DNA of 64,000 nucleotides from Halichondria panicea (Eukaryota > Porifera > Demospongiae > Suberitida > Halichondriidae): contig NC_087385.1 in assembly GCF_963675165.1 (NCBI RefSeq), forward strand, positions 4,388,412 through 4,452,411, given 5' to 3'. Position numbers and translations under genes: made by a program. Shown one piece after another: positions 1 through 11,232 of this stretch. Below the pieces are notes generated by a model. That model was not told where the DNA came from. It saw only the letters and a list, made by a program, of their open reading frames with translations, and searched no databases. Positions within the stretch are counted from its first letter, which is position 1, and every line of letters begins with the position of its first letter.

Positions 1-543
1 TCTCACCTGTACTTCAGAGTCAGGACCTATAGGCTTGATGGGGTACCAGCGATCCTCCCTCACAGGGTCATTTTTGAGCTCCTCACAGCTGATGGCAACC
101 TTTCCCAGCATTGTGTCTCGAGACAGACTGCAACTCTCCCAGACGTAGAAGGACAGGTGACGGAATGAGCGAGGGACAGTGAACTTGTACTCCTCACCGT
201 AGAATGGACTGCATGTGTTTTGATATGCATGAACGAGAAACCATATACACTCAGACTACAAAATACTTTTAATACATGAGATGCATAGATCTCACGTTAG
301 ACTTTTCTCTACCACTGCTGTTCTGAATATCTCTTCTTGGTCTAGGCCCACACACACATAGGTGTCCCTGCTGGACCTCAGGTCATTGGAGGTTGAAAGG
401 TTCTTGGCCTCAACTATACACAGAGCAAGCAATAGACACATTTACATGTACCAGCATGCGAAATACTTACGAACTCTCATTGAGATGACCTCCTCCACCC
501 TTCCACTCTCGACTGGAGATTCATTCGCCTTGATCTCAGACAT
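1..543 (-). CDS. Ras GTPase-activating protein, RASA2/RASA3 (GAP1) type, 5' part only
   Basis: Three coding exons on the minus strand (471-543, 296-413, 7-208) join in frame; the gene runs off the left edge. The first exon starts MSEIKANESPVESG and leads into a C2 domain with LEAKNLSTSND, then DTYVCVGLDQEEIFRT, VVEKSLTPFYGEEYKF and PRSFRHLSFYVWE. The run from LDQEEIFRT to FYGEEY and SFRHLSFYV is the pattern of the N-terminal C2 domain of RASA2/RASA3/RASA4 proteins. Family members bind membrane phospholipids through C2 and PH domains and switch off Ras through a RasGAP domain; only the first C2 domain lies here. The end of exon 3 (DSEVQ) matches the C2A to C2B linker. Which paralogue it is cannot be decided from this piece. 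Confidence 0.82.
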
Positions 544-771
544 GACAGCTACAGTACAAGTACAACTAGTTAGGTTGATTAATTAATTTGGTGGGGCTAT
601 TAAAATCTAGATCTCTAGCTCAATCTGCAACGCCCTCAGTCAATCAATATCGTTATAAAAGAAATACTACGGTATAGAATCATCATGACATAAAAACAAT
701 ACAGTGAGTATCTTACAAAAGTGCATAAAGAATTATACTACTACACTGTGTTCTTAGTGTGTCCATGGTAA

Positions 772-2101
772 CTAGTATCCGAGGGCCTTGTAGGTGCTGA
801 GTAGGACGTTGGTGTGGTTGATGAGACGGTTAGCACTAAGGAACACATGCTCTGACCTGTGGGCGCAGCAAACAGCAGAGTCACTATGGAGACCATGGGA
901 TAATAATTCAATACTCACCTGCCATCTTTGAAGTACCTCTTGAGAGTATCACTGAAACTACGTGAGCTCTTCACAAACACTCTCTTTCGACTGTCCAATA
1001 CCTGTATTGTACACACAGTGGTGAACTAATACACAATAATTATTAATACAAATTAATTTTACATTCCAACATAACTATCAAACCTTTCTGTATTCCTTCA
1101 TTTGAACGTCTGCCTGATGCTTTTTAGATACCTCATTGACTGCATCCAGCACATCCTTGATGGAGCTTGCCACATCACGAATAATCTGTAAGAATTTTGA
1201 CCTGTCTCTGATTTGGTCAGGAATATGACTCAGCTTGACTTTGAGTGCTGCATGGGGTGGAACAGCAAGAAAGCCAACAATAAAATTTAGAGACAATTAA
1301 ACATTAATTGTAGTTAGTAGCTTTGAGCCAAATGCAAATTAACTACTTTCCACTAAACGTTAGTGTCCTCTGTTTACATAGCTCTTTCCCTAAATTGGAC
1401 AAACTACAGCCACTAGTGACCTAGTGTCAACAGATGCTTTTACATAAACACATCAATCATCAGTTGACACACACCATTAGCGTGCGTACCTTTAGCTCTG
1501 AAGTTGAGCACAACAAACTCGTCTTCCTCAGAGCTGATGGTGTAGGTGGTGACATCATGACAGGCTAGTCTGAGCAGGACCTCTGGGAGATTGAGACTAA
1601 CTCCCTCTGCATCTAGAACACCACTGATGAACTCCTCACTCAGACCTGGGTGGGCTCGCTCAGCCTGAGGGGTGGTGGGGGTGGTATAAGGACATTTCCA
1701 TTGTGGGATACTAGGTACGCATAGTGTTAGTGCTGATATACCTTGTTAAAGGCAGCCCTGAGAGTGTGGACAGCTGCTATGTTTTTTTCATCAGCCTCGA
1801 GCTGTTAGGGAGTAAATGGTTTTAATAATTAACAACACCACATAGTCTACTCAAAATAGCTAGACTATAATTATAAATATTGAGTATCCAATGTAGCGAA
1901 ATCCAGCTCCACTCCCAAAACACAAATATGCTACCATATCAATGACACACACATTGTAGCCTTAAAGGCAAAATAGATAGATATGAAGACATGCACTATT
2001 TAAGCTGAGAGATCAAGATTCATACAGAATCTAGTCCTTACTTCTTTGAGCACAGGCTCCAGCACTGCGTGCAGAGCAAGGGAGGCCACAATATCATCCA
2101 T
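772..2101 (-). CDS. PDCD10: Programmed cell death protein 10 (CCM3)
   Basis: Six exons on the minus strand (2042-2101, 1742-1801, 1490-1664, 1084-1247, 919-1001, 772-856) join in one frame of 208 codons plus stop; human PDCD10 is about 212 residues. The N-terminal half has [20 protein letters not shown] and [13 protein letters not shown], which match the dimerisation domain. The C-terminal half has [37 protein letters not shown] and [19 protein letters not shown], the helices of the focal-adhesion-targeting-like domain. Known members bind GCKIII kinases (STK24/25/MST4), striatins within STRIPAK, and CCM2. The start codon at 2101 gives [16 protein letters not shown], similar in position to the human N-terminus. 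All introns are GT-AG and short (62 to about 240 nt). It ends 228 nt downstream of the RASA start codon, on the same strand. Confidence 0.95.
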
Positions 2102-2347
2102 GGAGATTCCTAGCTGTCTTCTAGCTGTTCAATTTACTGCCAAGTTCCAAAAACAAACACTTTGAGTTGGCTTTTTGCCAACACACGTACCTCATGAAGC
2201 AGACACGCCCCTTTAATATTTCATAGTAGTCTGGAATAATCCATAAATAGATAAAGTGGGTGGAGCTATATCATAGAGCAGTGGAGGGCGTCTTGTAATC
2301 AGCTAAACTACAACAAAACTACAAGCTAAAGCACCTCATAAAAATGA

Positions 2348-3509
<1,162 letters not shown>

Positions 3510-3624
3510 CTTGCAGCTTCTAATTTTAGGGTACAAAGGTCTAGCTTTATACCGAGCTCCACCCACTTGAAACCTGTCAAGTCAGCAGTTGGTGTTCAAA
3601 ATTTTGGTGAAGAAGCTATAAACG
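3510..3624. promoter_or_regulatory. Shared divergent upstream region, EBPL / coiled-coil gene
   Basis: Only 115 nt separate the two divergent start codons, so both 5' UTRs and any core promoter must lie here or overlap the genes. I see no clear TATA box. Called from layout only. Confidence 0.45.
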
Positions 3625-4325
3625 ATGAGTGGTCTTTCTCCAGCCGCAGTAAGTATCCCTGATGAGCATAGTGACTATGAGTGCTTTGTAGCAGACATTC
3701 AGAAAGATTTTGAGCTCAGAGTGGAGGCTGTTCAACGAGCAGCAGACGAAAACACCAGAGGTGGGTATTAATTAAAAAAATATGTAAACCATGTACCTCC
3801 CCCATTCCGTTCAGTTTATGAGGTTTACAGTAGTGAACTGAAGAAACAGCTTCAAGAGAGCCTTGTTGCTAACCAGCGCCTGGAGGAGTGTTGTGCTCAA
3901 CTAGAGGAGGAGGTTGCTCGTAGCAAAGCTGAGAGAAAGTTATCAGAGAGCAAAATAGTCGAGATACAACAGAGAGAGCAGGAGAGGGTCGATGGAGCTC
4001 TTGAGTTGCTGAGTCGCATGGCTTGTGTGAGGGTGATACAGGTAGAGATATCTGGAGACATTACTGTCTATACTTGTGCAATCATCAATGGAATTTTGAA
4101 AGGTACGTTTTGTGTGGTAATTCATGAATTGATTGTGTTCTATTGTTTGTAGACCTTAAATTCAGTTTGTCTCTGGATAAGTCTACTTGGGACTACACAT
4201 ATAAGCCACTGTCGTCCGTTGCAGTCAACAACAAAGGGACTCTTGATCTGAACACAAGTAGCTGTTTTCCAGACTATATGATCAGTCGGTTTCTATCAAA
4301 TCTTTTGAAATTCACTCTTTCATAA
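3625..4325 (+). CDS. Coiled-coil protein with C-terminal globular domain, possible kinetochore Spc24/Spc25-like protein
   Basis: Three exons (3625-3760, 3815-4102, 4153-4325) join in one frame of 198 codons. Residues about 10-125 are charged and heptad-rich (ELKKQLQESLVANQRLEECC, QLEEEVARSKAERKLSESK), predicting a long coiled coil. The last 80 residues (VRVIQVEISGDITVYTCAI, LKFSLSLDKSTWDYTYKPL, MISRFLSNLLKFTL) look like a small alpha/beta domain. A coiled coil plus a small RWD-like domain is the layout of the Ndc80-complex subunits Spc24 and Spc25, and the size fits, but the similarity is weak and the call is tentative. Csm1-like or other RWD proteins are alternatives. A strong alternative 5' splice site (GTAAGT) sits inside exon 1 at about 3649, but the frame stays open through it. 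Confidence 0.45.
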
Positions 4326-4425
4326 TCCACCCCTATGTATATAATTTATGTGCATTCGTTTTTATTTCACTCACTGAATAATTAGATTATAATACCATTC
4401 CAACAAACAAATGAATGATGAACAA

Positions 4426-5332
4426 TTATGATGAAGACTGGACTACTGCATCATCTGTCCATAATTCTCCAATAGGTTGTCTGTCTACAGCACGTATCAC
4501 CTCCAAAGCCTTGGCTAAAATATCCTTATGAAGGCTCTCAATATTTCTTGAGGCGTCTAGCTCTATCCACTGAGGTCCCCTGAGTGCTTCAAACTGCTGC
4601 TCCACCTCTTGTTGGAATCCCACTTGCTCGTAACGCTCATCACCATACACATCTCTTTGTTCGGCTACTTTTGCTGGAAGTTTTAGATAGAAGACCACAT
4701 CAGGGGCTGGGATACCAATATCAGGAGCTTTGCACCACCATAAAGGAGCCACCTAAAATATACAGTTGATAACATGGCATGATGTACTACATAAGAACAG
4801 GAAACCTAAGATAAAACTTTCCACCTACCCCTCCCCCCAATGCAGTTTTGCTCCACTACACTTCTTTGTACATGCAACCCTAACGAGGATCTACCTATAG
4901 AGTGAACAAGGCAAATTTCATGCTCACCTTCTTAGCAGCAGTGTAAGCAACACCAGAATAGGCATAGCGATCGACGACCAAGGTTTGACCAGAGAGAAGA
5001 TCACTCTTCATTTCACCCTCCACCTCCCAACGGTTTGCAGCAAACAGCAGATGCACTGCCTTGTCAGGCAGCTCTAATTTGCGACGTAGGTAGGCATCTA
5101 TATGTTTTCCTATTGAAGTAGTACGATCTGGAGATGGAAACAATTAAGTTTATTTCACAGCTGGGTATCAGTACAGTACATGCACGTACTTACCAGGGAA
5201 TTTGAGCACTTTGTTGGGAACTCCGGCCTCTGTGAGTGCTTCCAGCAACCGTAGTACTTGAGTGGACTTACCTACTCTGTCACAGCCTTCAAGCACAATG
5301 AAAGCACCTCGAGACTTGACCAGAGCAGACAT
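4426..5332 (-). CDS. DTYMK: Thymidylate kinase (dTMP kinase)
   Basis: Three exons (5194-5332, 4928-5127, 4426-4752) give 221 residues; the human enzyme is 212. The N-terminus has the P-loop GCDRVGKST (about residues 16-24). VVDRYAYSG is the DRY motif that helps place dTMP, and WWCKAPDIGIPAPDVVFYL the conserved substrate-side region. The enzyme phosphorylates dTMP to dTDP with ATP, the step feeding both salvage and de novo pathways into dTTP. The last 25 residues (RAVDRQPIGELWTDDAVVQS) form a short polar tail. Its start lies only 121 nt downstream of the stop of adenylate kinase 3 on the same strand, so two nucleoside monophosphate kinases are in tandem with almost no spacer. Confidence 0.95.
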
Positions 5333-5453
5333 GCTGAAAAGAGTCTACTGAGAGTGGGTGGGAAGATTTTGATGTGATAACAAAGTTGATAGTACTGTAC
5401 TACCACACTACAAAACACATTTCCACCCAACAAATTAACACATAAACACAATG

Positions 5454-6146
5454 TTAGGCTAAGGTGATACAGTCCTTCTCTATGTACTGTTTGACTTGGG
5501 GCCATAGAACATCCGACTCTGTCCCACTGAATGTCTTGACAAGTCCTTTCTCCTCGAAAAAATCGATCACTGGTTTTGTTTGGTTCTCATACAGTTTGAG
5601 TCTTTCCAGGACAGTGTCAGGACGATCATCAGCTCTTTGAACCAGTGCCTCCCCAGTAATGTCATCCTTTTCATGGACTTTTGGTGCGTTGTAATTGTCA
5701 TTGTAGACACGACCACTGGCCACGTGAACCCAACGGCCTTTCACTCTATCAATGATAGTCTGGAAAGGGACATTGAGATTGATTACAGTGCTTATAGAGG
5801 TCTCTGCTACCAAGGCCTTGGCTTGACCAAGTGTTCTTGGGAAGCCATCCAGCAACCAGCCAGTCTCCGCTTGCTTAAGCTCTGTGAGGATCAGATTAAG
5901 CATCACTTGATCAGGCACAAGTTTTCCTTGATCGAGATAGTTCTTAGCTTCCAGGCCCACATCAGTTTGCCTTGATATGTGATTTCTTAGCATATCGCCA
6001 CTGGAAAGGTGTGCTAGGTAGAATTTGTTGACTATTCTTTTTGAGATTGTACCCTTTCCAGCTCCAGGTGGGCCCATTATCACAGCTGTCAGCTTACCAG
6101 CAGGTGAGGAAAGACATCTAGCCATCAGCCTAGCACGACTGCACAT
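5454..6146 (-). CDS. AK3: GTP:AMP phosphotransferase (adenylate kinase 3 type), intronless
   Basis: A single uninterrupted frame of 230 codons. MGPPGAGKGTISKRI is the P-loop, LSSGDMLRNHI and LLDGFPRTLGQA are the AMP-binding and core motifs, and the LID segment (GRWVHVASGRVYNDNYNAPK, then DDITGEALVQRADD) is the long form without zinc cysteines, as in mitochondrial AK3/AK4. NLNVPFQTIIDRVKGRW matches AK3 closely. AK3 uses GTP to phosphorylate AMP in the mitochondrial matrix. The first ~17 residues (MCSRARLMARCLSSPAGK) are basic with no acidic residue, fitting a matrix-targeting peptide. A second ATG at 6122 is possible. It is one of few intronless genes in the window, so an old retrocopy is conceivable. 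Divergent from the USP gene with 180 nt between starts. Confidence 0.93.
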   Translation of the reverse strand: MCSRARLMARCLSSPAGKLTAVIMGPPGAGKGTISKRIVNKFYLAHLSSGDMLRNHISRQTDVGLEAKNYLDQGKLVPDQVMLNLILTELKQAETGWLLDGFPRTLGQAKALVAETSISTVINLNVPFQTIIDRVKGRWVHVASGRVYNDNYNAPKVHEKDDITGEALVQRADDRPDTVLERLKLYENQTKPVIDFFEEKGLVKTFSGTESDVLWPQVKQYIEKDCITLA

Positions 6147-6326
6147 TGTCTATTTTACAATGGAGAACATGAAATGAGTTGAGCACCGGACAAACGGAGG
6201 TGTGGCTCGTTTCCACTAATACGCATGTGCAAAAGGGAGTGGTTTTCCAGTCTCACTTTATAGCTGACATCAGCAAGTTCTTCTCTGTCAAGCTAGAGAA
6301 CCAACTTAACCTTAACCAGAGACAAG
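6147..6326. promoter_or_regulatory. Shared divergent upstream region, AK3 / USP
   Basis: 180 nt between start codons. It contains the words GGTGTGGCTCG and ACGCATGTGCAAAAGG; the second is a loose match to an NRF1-like half site. Called from layout. Confidence 0.4.
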
Positions 6327-9300
6327 ATGAGCCAAGAAACTGAAATCTCCTCCTCTTGCTCTGAAAGCATCCATATTGCAAGGTATTAGCACCACATTGT
6401 TTTCTTCTATATTAAATCATCAAAAGTCTGTGCCTAGATCTGCTGCAAACAGTGAAGAGCAGGAACCTCTGTTAGGAGCCACGGGTACCGGTGCAGATGA
6501 AGACTGGGCAGTGGACAAGATTGCTTCGGGACAAGAGCTCTCAGACTACATACCACTCAGCAATACTGTGTCTTCTGAGGTCATCCGCCCCTCCGGTGAT
6601 GTCTCCGTAGCTACTGATTTAATGCAGCCACCAGTGGATAACAACAAAAAGGATCAAAATGGTAATCTTTTACTGCTTAATATTGACATCTGATTAATTG
6701 CTTCCAGACCTGCCGGATCCCCTAGCTGAGCTGGGAGTATGTGGACTGAGGAACATTGGGAATACCTGTTACATGAACGCCAGTCTGCAATGCCTCCGTT
6801 CAGTTCCCTCTCTAATGAGCCACTGCCTCTCCTCAGATCCTGTCACACCTCTGGAAAAAGAGGAAGATCCCAGCCGGTTGGACAAGAGTGTCACTTGCAG
6901 GACACACATCCACACCACTTTCACAAGCCTGGTAAAGAAGCTGTGGTCCGGTCAATTCTCCAGTGTTAGGCCTCGATTGCTCAAGACTACTTTGGGATTG
7001 CTACACCCTCAGTTCAGTGGGAGTAGACAGGTAAAGTACACGCCGCTCTGTGTGAAACTTATTATTTATTTGTGTACAGCACGACTCTCAAGAGTTCCTG
7101 GCCATGTTGTTGGATAATCTTCATGAGCACTGCTCCACTGACAGTTCATCAGTCATCAATGATACATTCCAGGGGGAGCTACGCAATGAGGTAATAATAT
7201 GCAGTTGCTGTTGATTATTTTATTGTATGTGTGGTGTGTGTGCTATTGTTAGTGTGGTGTGCTTTCATTTTTCAGGTTGTGTGTGCAGAATGTGGCAATA
7301 TGTCAGTAAAGATGGAGCCATTTGTCTTCCTCTCTCTTCCTCTGCCCGGAGCTTACGACATAATAGTTGGTAACTGTTAAATATCCACCCCTACCACTCT
7401 CTTACACACCTACACATACACACACACACTGCAGAGCTCAACTTTGTGAGTACAGAGTATCCTCCAACTGTAACCAGGTAAAACGACTTTAATGTGTAGA
7501 TATTGATACATTTTATGTATCTGGTTTGAATGTATTTCAGGCTGGCTGTGAAGGTGTGCCGATATAGCAGTGTGGTGGAGGATGTCAAGAGGGCATTGAG
7601 GGTGCTACTGGGGAGAGAGGTATCCTCTGAACTATTAGTATTGGCCGAGGTCCTAGATGGAACAGTTGTCCGAACACTGGTGGGAACTCAGCACTAGTAT
7701 AGCAACACACTTAATTATGTTTTGATTCCTCTCAGGCTGATAGTTTACCAATGGACAGACTGAATAGCAAACGTGGAGAGAAGCTGTTCATGTTTGAGAT
7801 GATCCCTGCCCAAAATCTGATGGCTTCTCTGCGTGCTCCAGACACATCTACAGATGGCCTCTCCTTGTCGGCTGAGGTTGCCATGGATACTGATGCTCCC
7901 ACAGCTGTTCCCATGGAAACAGCGGTAGTAATGATGGAGTGGCATTCGTGTGATATATGTCTGGAGGAGATGGTGGACTCTGACCTACTCACCCACGCCC
8001 AATGTGGGGGTACACTCTGCTCAAACTGCCTGAAAGCTAGCAAAGCTCATCAAGAATCCATTGACCAGAAGAGAATCACTTGTCCTGTAAGTTATATCCT
8101 CTTGGCTCTCAGTATTTGCCAATGTGTATACAGATATGCTCGAAACCTTTTTCTGAGGAGAGTAACTTCAAGCCCATGACTGGAGAGAGTGGGGCTTCCA
8201 GCGGTGATAATGCCATCAGGTACAATACAAGACTGTATAACAATAGAGTCTTTACATCCACATTTTTCAGTCTGCTTTTGATGACAGTGCTGTATCGCAG
8301 TTCAGAAGTCTTAGTGGGACATCCACTGTTGAGGCACCTCCCAACACGAGCACAGGGGGCCGTGTTCCATAGAGAAATTGCCAAGTCCCTACCCCCTGAA
8401 CCGTCAAATCTCCCATTCACCCTAAAGCTTACAGACGACAAGGTTAATTCTGCAATGTGTGTAAATCAGTACTCAATATACCCTGTATAGCGCGAAATTT
8501 TCGAGGTTATTTTGTGGAATGGCCTCTAAAAGCATTTCGTTGCACAATGTTCATGGAATGACTGCTTACCGGAAGCCACGCCTTTAATCTTTGCACATTA
8601 TAGCAGATTATTTTAACAATTTTCGTGTAGGATTGCTAACCCACGAAATCAGCGAAAATTAAGCCCCTCGAAAATTCATGCTATAATTATGATAATTATA
8701 CATCATAATTTTATGCAGGGTCGGTGTTGTTCTCGCTGTGACTTCACAACAAAGTGTTCTGGGTGTGTGGTGAGCAACGACGAATCATCATGCGACCTGA
8801 AGCCAGGTGACCACCTTACAGTGGAGTTCACCTCCCCCCTGTCAGCAGAGCAGCTCAAAAAAGTGAGTTTCACTGCGATGTGTCATTGCACAATGAATTT
8901 GAACAAGTCTACTAGATATTTTTCCCCTGTATAATTATAATGTACCTTTAATTGCTACTCAGATTAGGGTGGTTGAAGAGCACTCTAGTGTATCACTACT
9001 GGAAACTCGACAGCTTACTCTCAATGACTGTCTGAATTCATTTGCCCAGAGGTGAGTGTGTTCTGTCTCAATTAACCATTCTTATCTTTACCTTATTAGG
9101 GAGACACTGTCACAAGAAAACTCGTGGTTTTGCCCCAAGTGTGAGTGCCAACGGTTGGCCGAACACACCCTCAGTGTGAACAAGGTGCCTCAGACTCTCA
9201 TTGTGCATCTCAAGAGGTGAGCAAAGTACTATTTTAGGTTTCTAGTGTATACTGCAAATAATTTACCCTTGTAAGATTTGCTATCTATTTCCCTCTAGGT

Positions 9301-10029
9301 TTATCTATCATGGTCGTGAAGGTAGCAAGGTGGAGGGAGGGGTGGCGTTTCCCCTAGAACTCTCTGGGGTCAGTAAGAACGATTCTACTACCCTACAACT
9401 GACAGCGTGCATCTGCCACACTGGAAGTAAGTGTCACACGATATACATCTTCTCATCGTATGATGCTCACATGATGTCTGCAGCTCTCCACTTTGGGCAC
9501 TATACAGCGTACTGTAAGCATCCGTGTACGGGAGATTGGGTGTACTACAACGACTCATCAAGCACCAAGGTCGACAAGCCAGACTGTCAGGACGCTGTCT
9601 ACATGCTCTTTTACCAGAAGCCAATTGCTGCACCTACTGTGGAGACAGCAAAAGAAGAATTTGACGATTCTACAGAACGAGCTGCCACAGAAACCCTGCT
9701 AAGACTTTTCAAACCTGTGGTTCCCACAGCCCCACTACCACCTCCCCTCCCACTCAAAAGATCAAGCAGCAATCGTAAGTCTAATCATATTAACTACCAA
9801 TTTGTTGCCAACACATTGGCAAGCTTCTGACTGTTACCACACTGTGTAAAAATTCTTTTGTGAGGTTACTCGTGCATGAAATGTGAGTGGGAGAGATGTG
9901 TGATTGATAAGTGAAACTTCCTAACCACCATTTAATGCATGACTGTGTCTCCATGCAGCGGATCTATCCAAGCCAGAAGATGCCATACCAGCCGTCAAGT
10001 TGCTACGAATGACTGCTTGTCCTTGGTGA
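6327..10029 (+). CDS. Ubiquitin-specific protease (peptidase C19, USP4/15/32-like)
   Basis: Sixteen exons join in one frame of 812 codons: 6327-6382, 6438-6661, 6708-7030, 7080-7190, 7276-7369, 7435-7477, 7541-7679, 7736-8086, 8134-8219, 8271-8442, 8719-8862, 8963-9051, 9100-9216, 9299-9426, 9484-9774, 9959-10029. The catalytic Cys box is GLRNIGNTCYMNASLQCL, the HDSQEFLA box follows, and the His box reads LHFGHYTAY with VYYNDSS behind it, so the triad is complete. Between the halves lies a large insert with a Cys-rich segment CDICLEEM, CGGTLCSNCLKA and CPICSKPF that resembles a treble-clef zinc finger, and the usual USP finger pairs CSRCDFTTKCSGC and CPKCECQRLAEH. The enzyme should remove ubiquitin from substrates. 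The layout recalls USP4/15/32, but the DUSP/UBL domains of USP4/15 are absent. Intron 10 holds a short MITE. Confidence 0.88.
8486..8685. mobile_element. Short inverted-repeat element (MITE) in USP intron 10
   Basis: The left end TATAGCGCGAAATTTTCGAG at 8486 is mirrored by CTCGAAAATTCATGCTATA ending at 8685. No coding potential inside. The same TATAGC-GAAATTTTCG end occurs in the element at 36422-36649, so this is a repeated family. Confidence 0.65.
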
Positions 10030-10252
10030 AGTTTATAGGGAACTGTTTTAGTGTTACAATAATTATTATTGAGTGACATATAGTATTACTACGTATAATT
10101 ATTTATATAGTCAAATTTTAGTGTCTACAATGGCTCAATATTAATGTTAAAAATATGTGAACTGTTTGTCACACTAAGTAAAAACAAACAATCATGATAA
10201 TAAATAGAAAACTATACAGTTTGCAATATACACACAGTCATGTACATTGTAA
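10030..10252. other. Convergent spacer between USP and RCE1
   Basis: AT-rich 223-nt stretch between two stop codons, probably both 3' UTRs and polyadenylation sites (for example AATAAATAG near 10199). No other feature seen. Confidence 0.5.
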
Positions 10253-11080
10253 CTAAAACAAAGCCATACTAGCTGATGTAAGAGGCCATAATAACAGAAG
10301 AAAAACTAACAATCCAATCACATACACAGCAGCTACAATGTTCCTATGATGATGTGAACCCAGAGTATCAAATGGTGGCAGCCCCAGGGCATTGCAGAGG
10401 ACGTGGGAAGCCACCGGAGTGACCAGATGACCCATTCGATTGAAGAGAAATGCAGAGAATACTCCAAATATGGAGGTGTAGGCAACTTGTAGTAGTACAC
10501 CAAGAAGGGCATTCATAAATGAGGTACCATCTTTTCTCCTAAACCAATCTAGTAGATGATGAACGTGAGCCAGACCAAACAGTAGAGGACTGCAAAGAAT
10601 GGTCCACAAAGGTCCTAGAGTCGGTAGTAACAGAGGCATCATGCAGGCTCGGAATACAAACTCTTCAGCAAATGGTGCGATCATGTAGTTCCTGATGATC
10701 AGGTCCCATCTCTCTCCAGCAATGTGCTCAAACGGGTTGTCTCCTTCACTCAGACACTGGACGATTGGACCTGCATACAACACCAATACAAGCAGCAAAG
10801 GAACTATCAAAGCTCTGACTAGTCCTTCTGACGTATACACGCCCAGTAACTCCAACATTGATTGTCCATCTTTGACGTGGGTGTCAGAGCATAGCCAAAT
10901 GTAAAGTGGAGAGCAGAAACACACACCCACAATTGCAAAGAGTCTTCTTCGAACAGTTTTTGGATGATTCCTCGACAGTCCTGGATCTACCACATATAGA
11001 CTCACAACGAAGAGCGAGGAGAGGCCTAGACAAGCAAGCACAGCTCCAGACAAACTCAGTTCTTGAAATGACAACTCCAT
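10253..11080 (-). CDS. RCE1: CAAX prenyl protease 2 (Ras-converting enzyme 1), intronless
   Basis: One open frame; the frame extends to 11131 but without an ATG there, so I start at 11080 (MELSFQELSLSG), giving 275 residues. APFAEEFVFRACMMPLLLP holds the catalytic Glu pair, LFGLAHVHHLLDWF the first essential His, and TPVASHVLCNALGLPPF the second His/Asn motif of the ABI/CPBP family. Seven or eight hydrophobic segments fit the ER integral membrane protease. RCE1 removes the last three residues from farnesylated or geranylgeranylated CAAX proteins such as Ras. The human protein is longer (329) at its N-terminus. Intronless, and 152 nt from the start of the divergent pICln gene. Confidence 0.93.
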   Translation of the reverse strand: MELSFQELSLSGAVLACLGLSSLFVVSLYVVDPGLSRNHPKTVRRRLFAIVGVCFCSPLYIWLCSDTHVKDGQSMLELLGVYTSEGLVRALIVPLLLVLVLYAGPIVQCLSEGDNPFEHIAGERWDLIIRNYMIAPFAEEFVFRACMMPLLLPTLGPLWTILCSPLLFGLAHVHHLLDWFRRKDGTSFMNALLGVLLQVAYTSIFGVFSAFLFNRMGHLVTPVASHVLCNALGLPPFDTLGSHHHRNIVAAVYVIGLLVFLLLLWPLTSASMALF

Positions 11081-11232
11081 CTTTACTGCAGAATGTGCTA
11101 ATTCAGCAGAATTTAATGGGCGTTGTCTCACTTCCTGGATGTAGACTAGTCACGCCCATCTTCTTCTCACCCACGTGGAGTACCAGGAGTGCATGCACTC
11201 CTAGTTTTCCTGGGAGTACACATAGCAAGAGA
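11081..11232. promoter_or_regulatory. Shared divergent upstream region, RCE1 / pICln
   Basis: 152 nt between start codons. No motif stands out apart from GGAGTACCAGGAGTGCATGC-like words. Called from layout. Confidence 0.4.

Noticed and set aside
5580-5975. 131-codon plus-strand frame opposite AK3
   Set aside because: Antisense shadow; the minus strand encodes a complete adenylate kinase.
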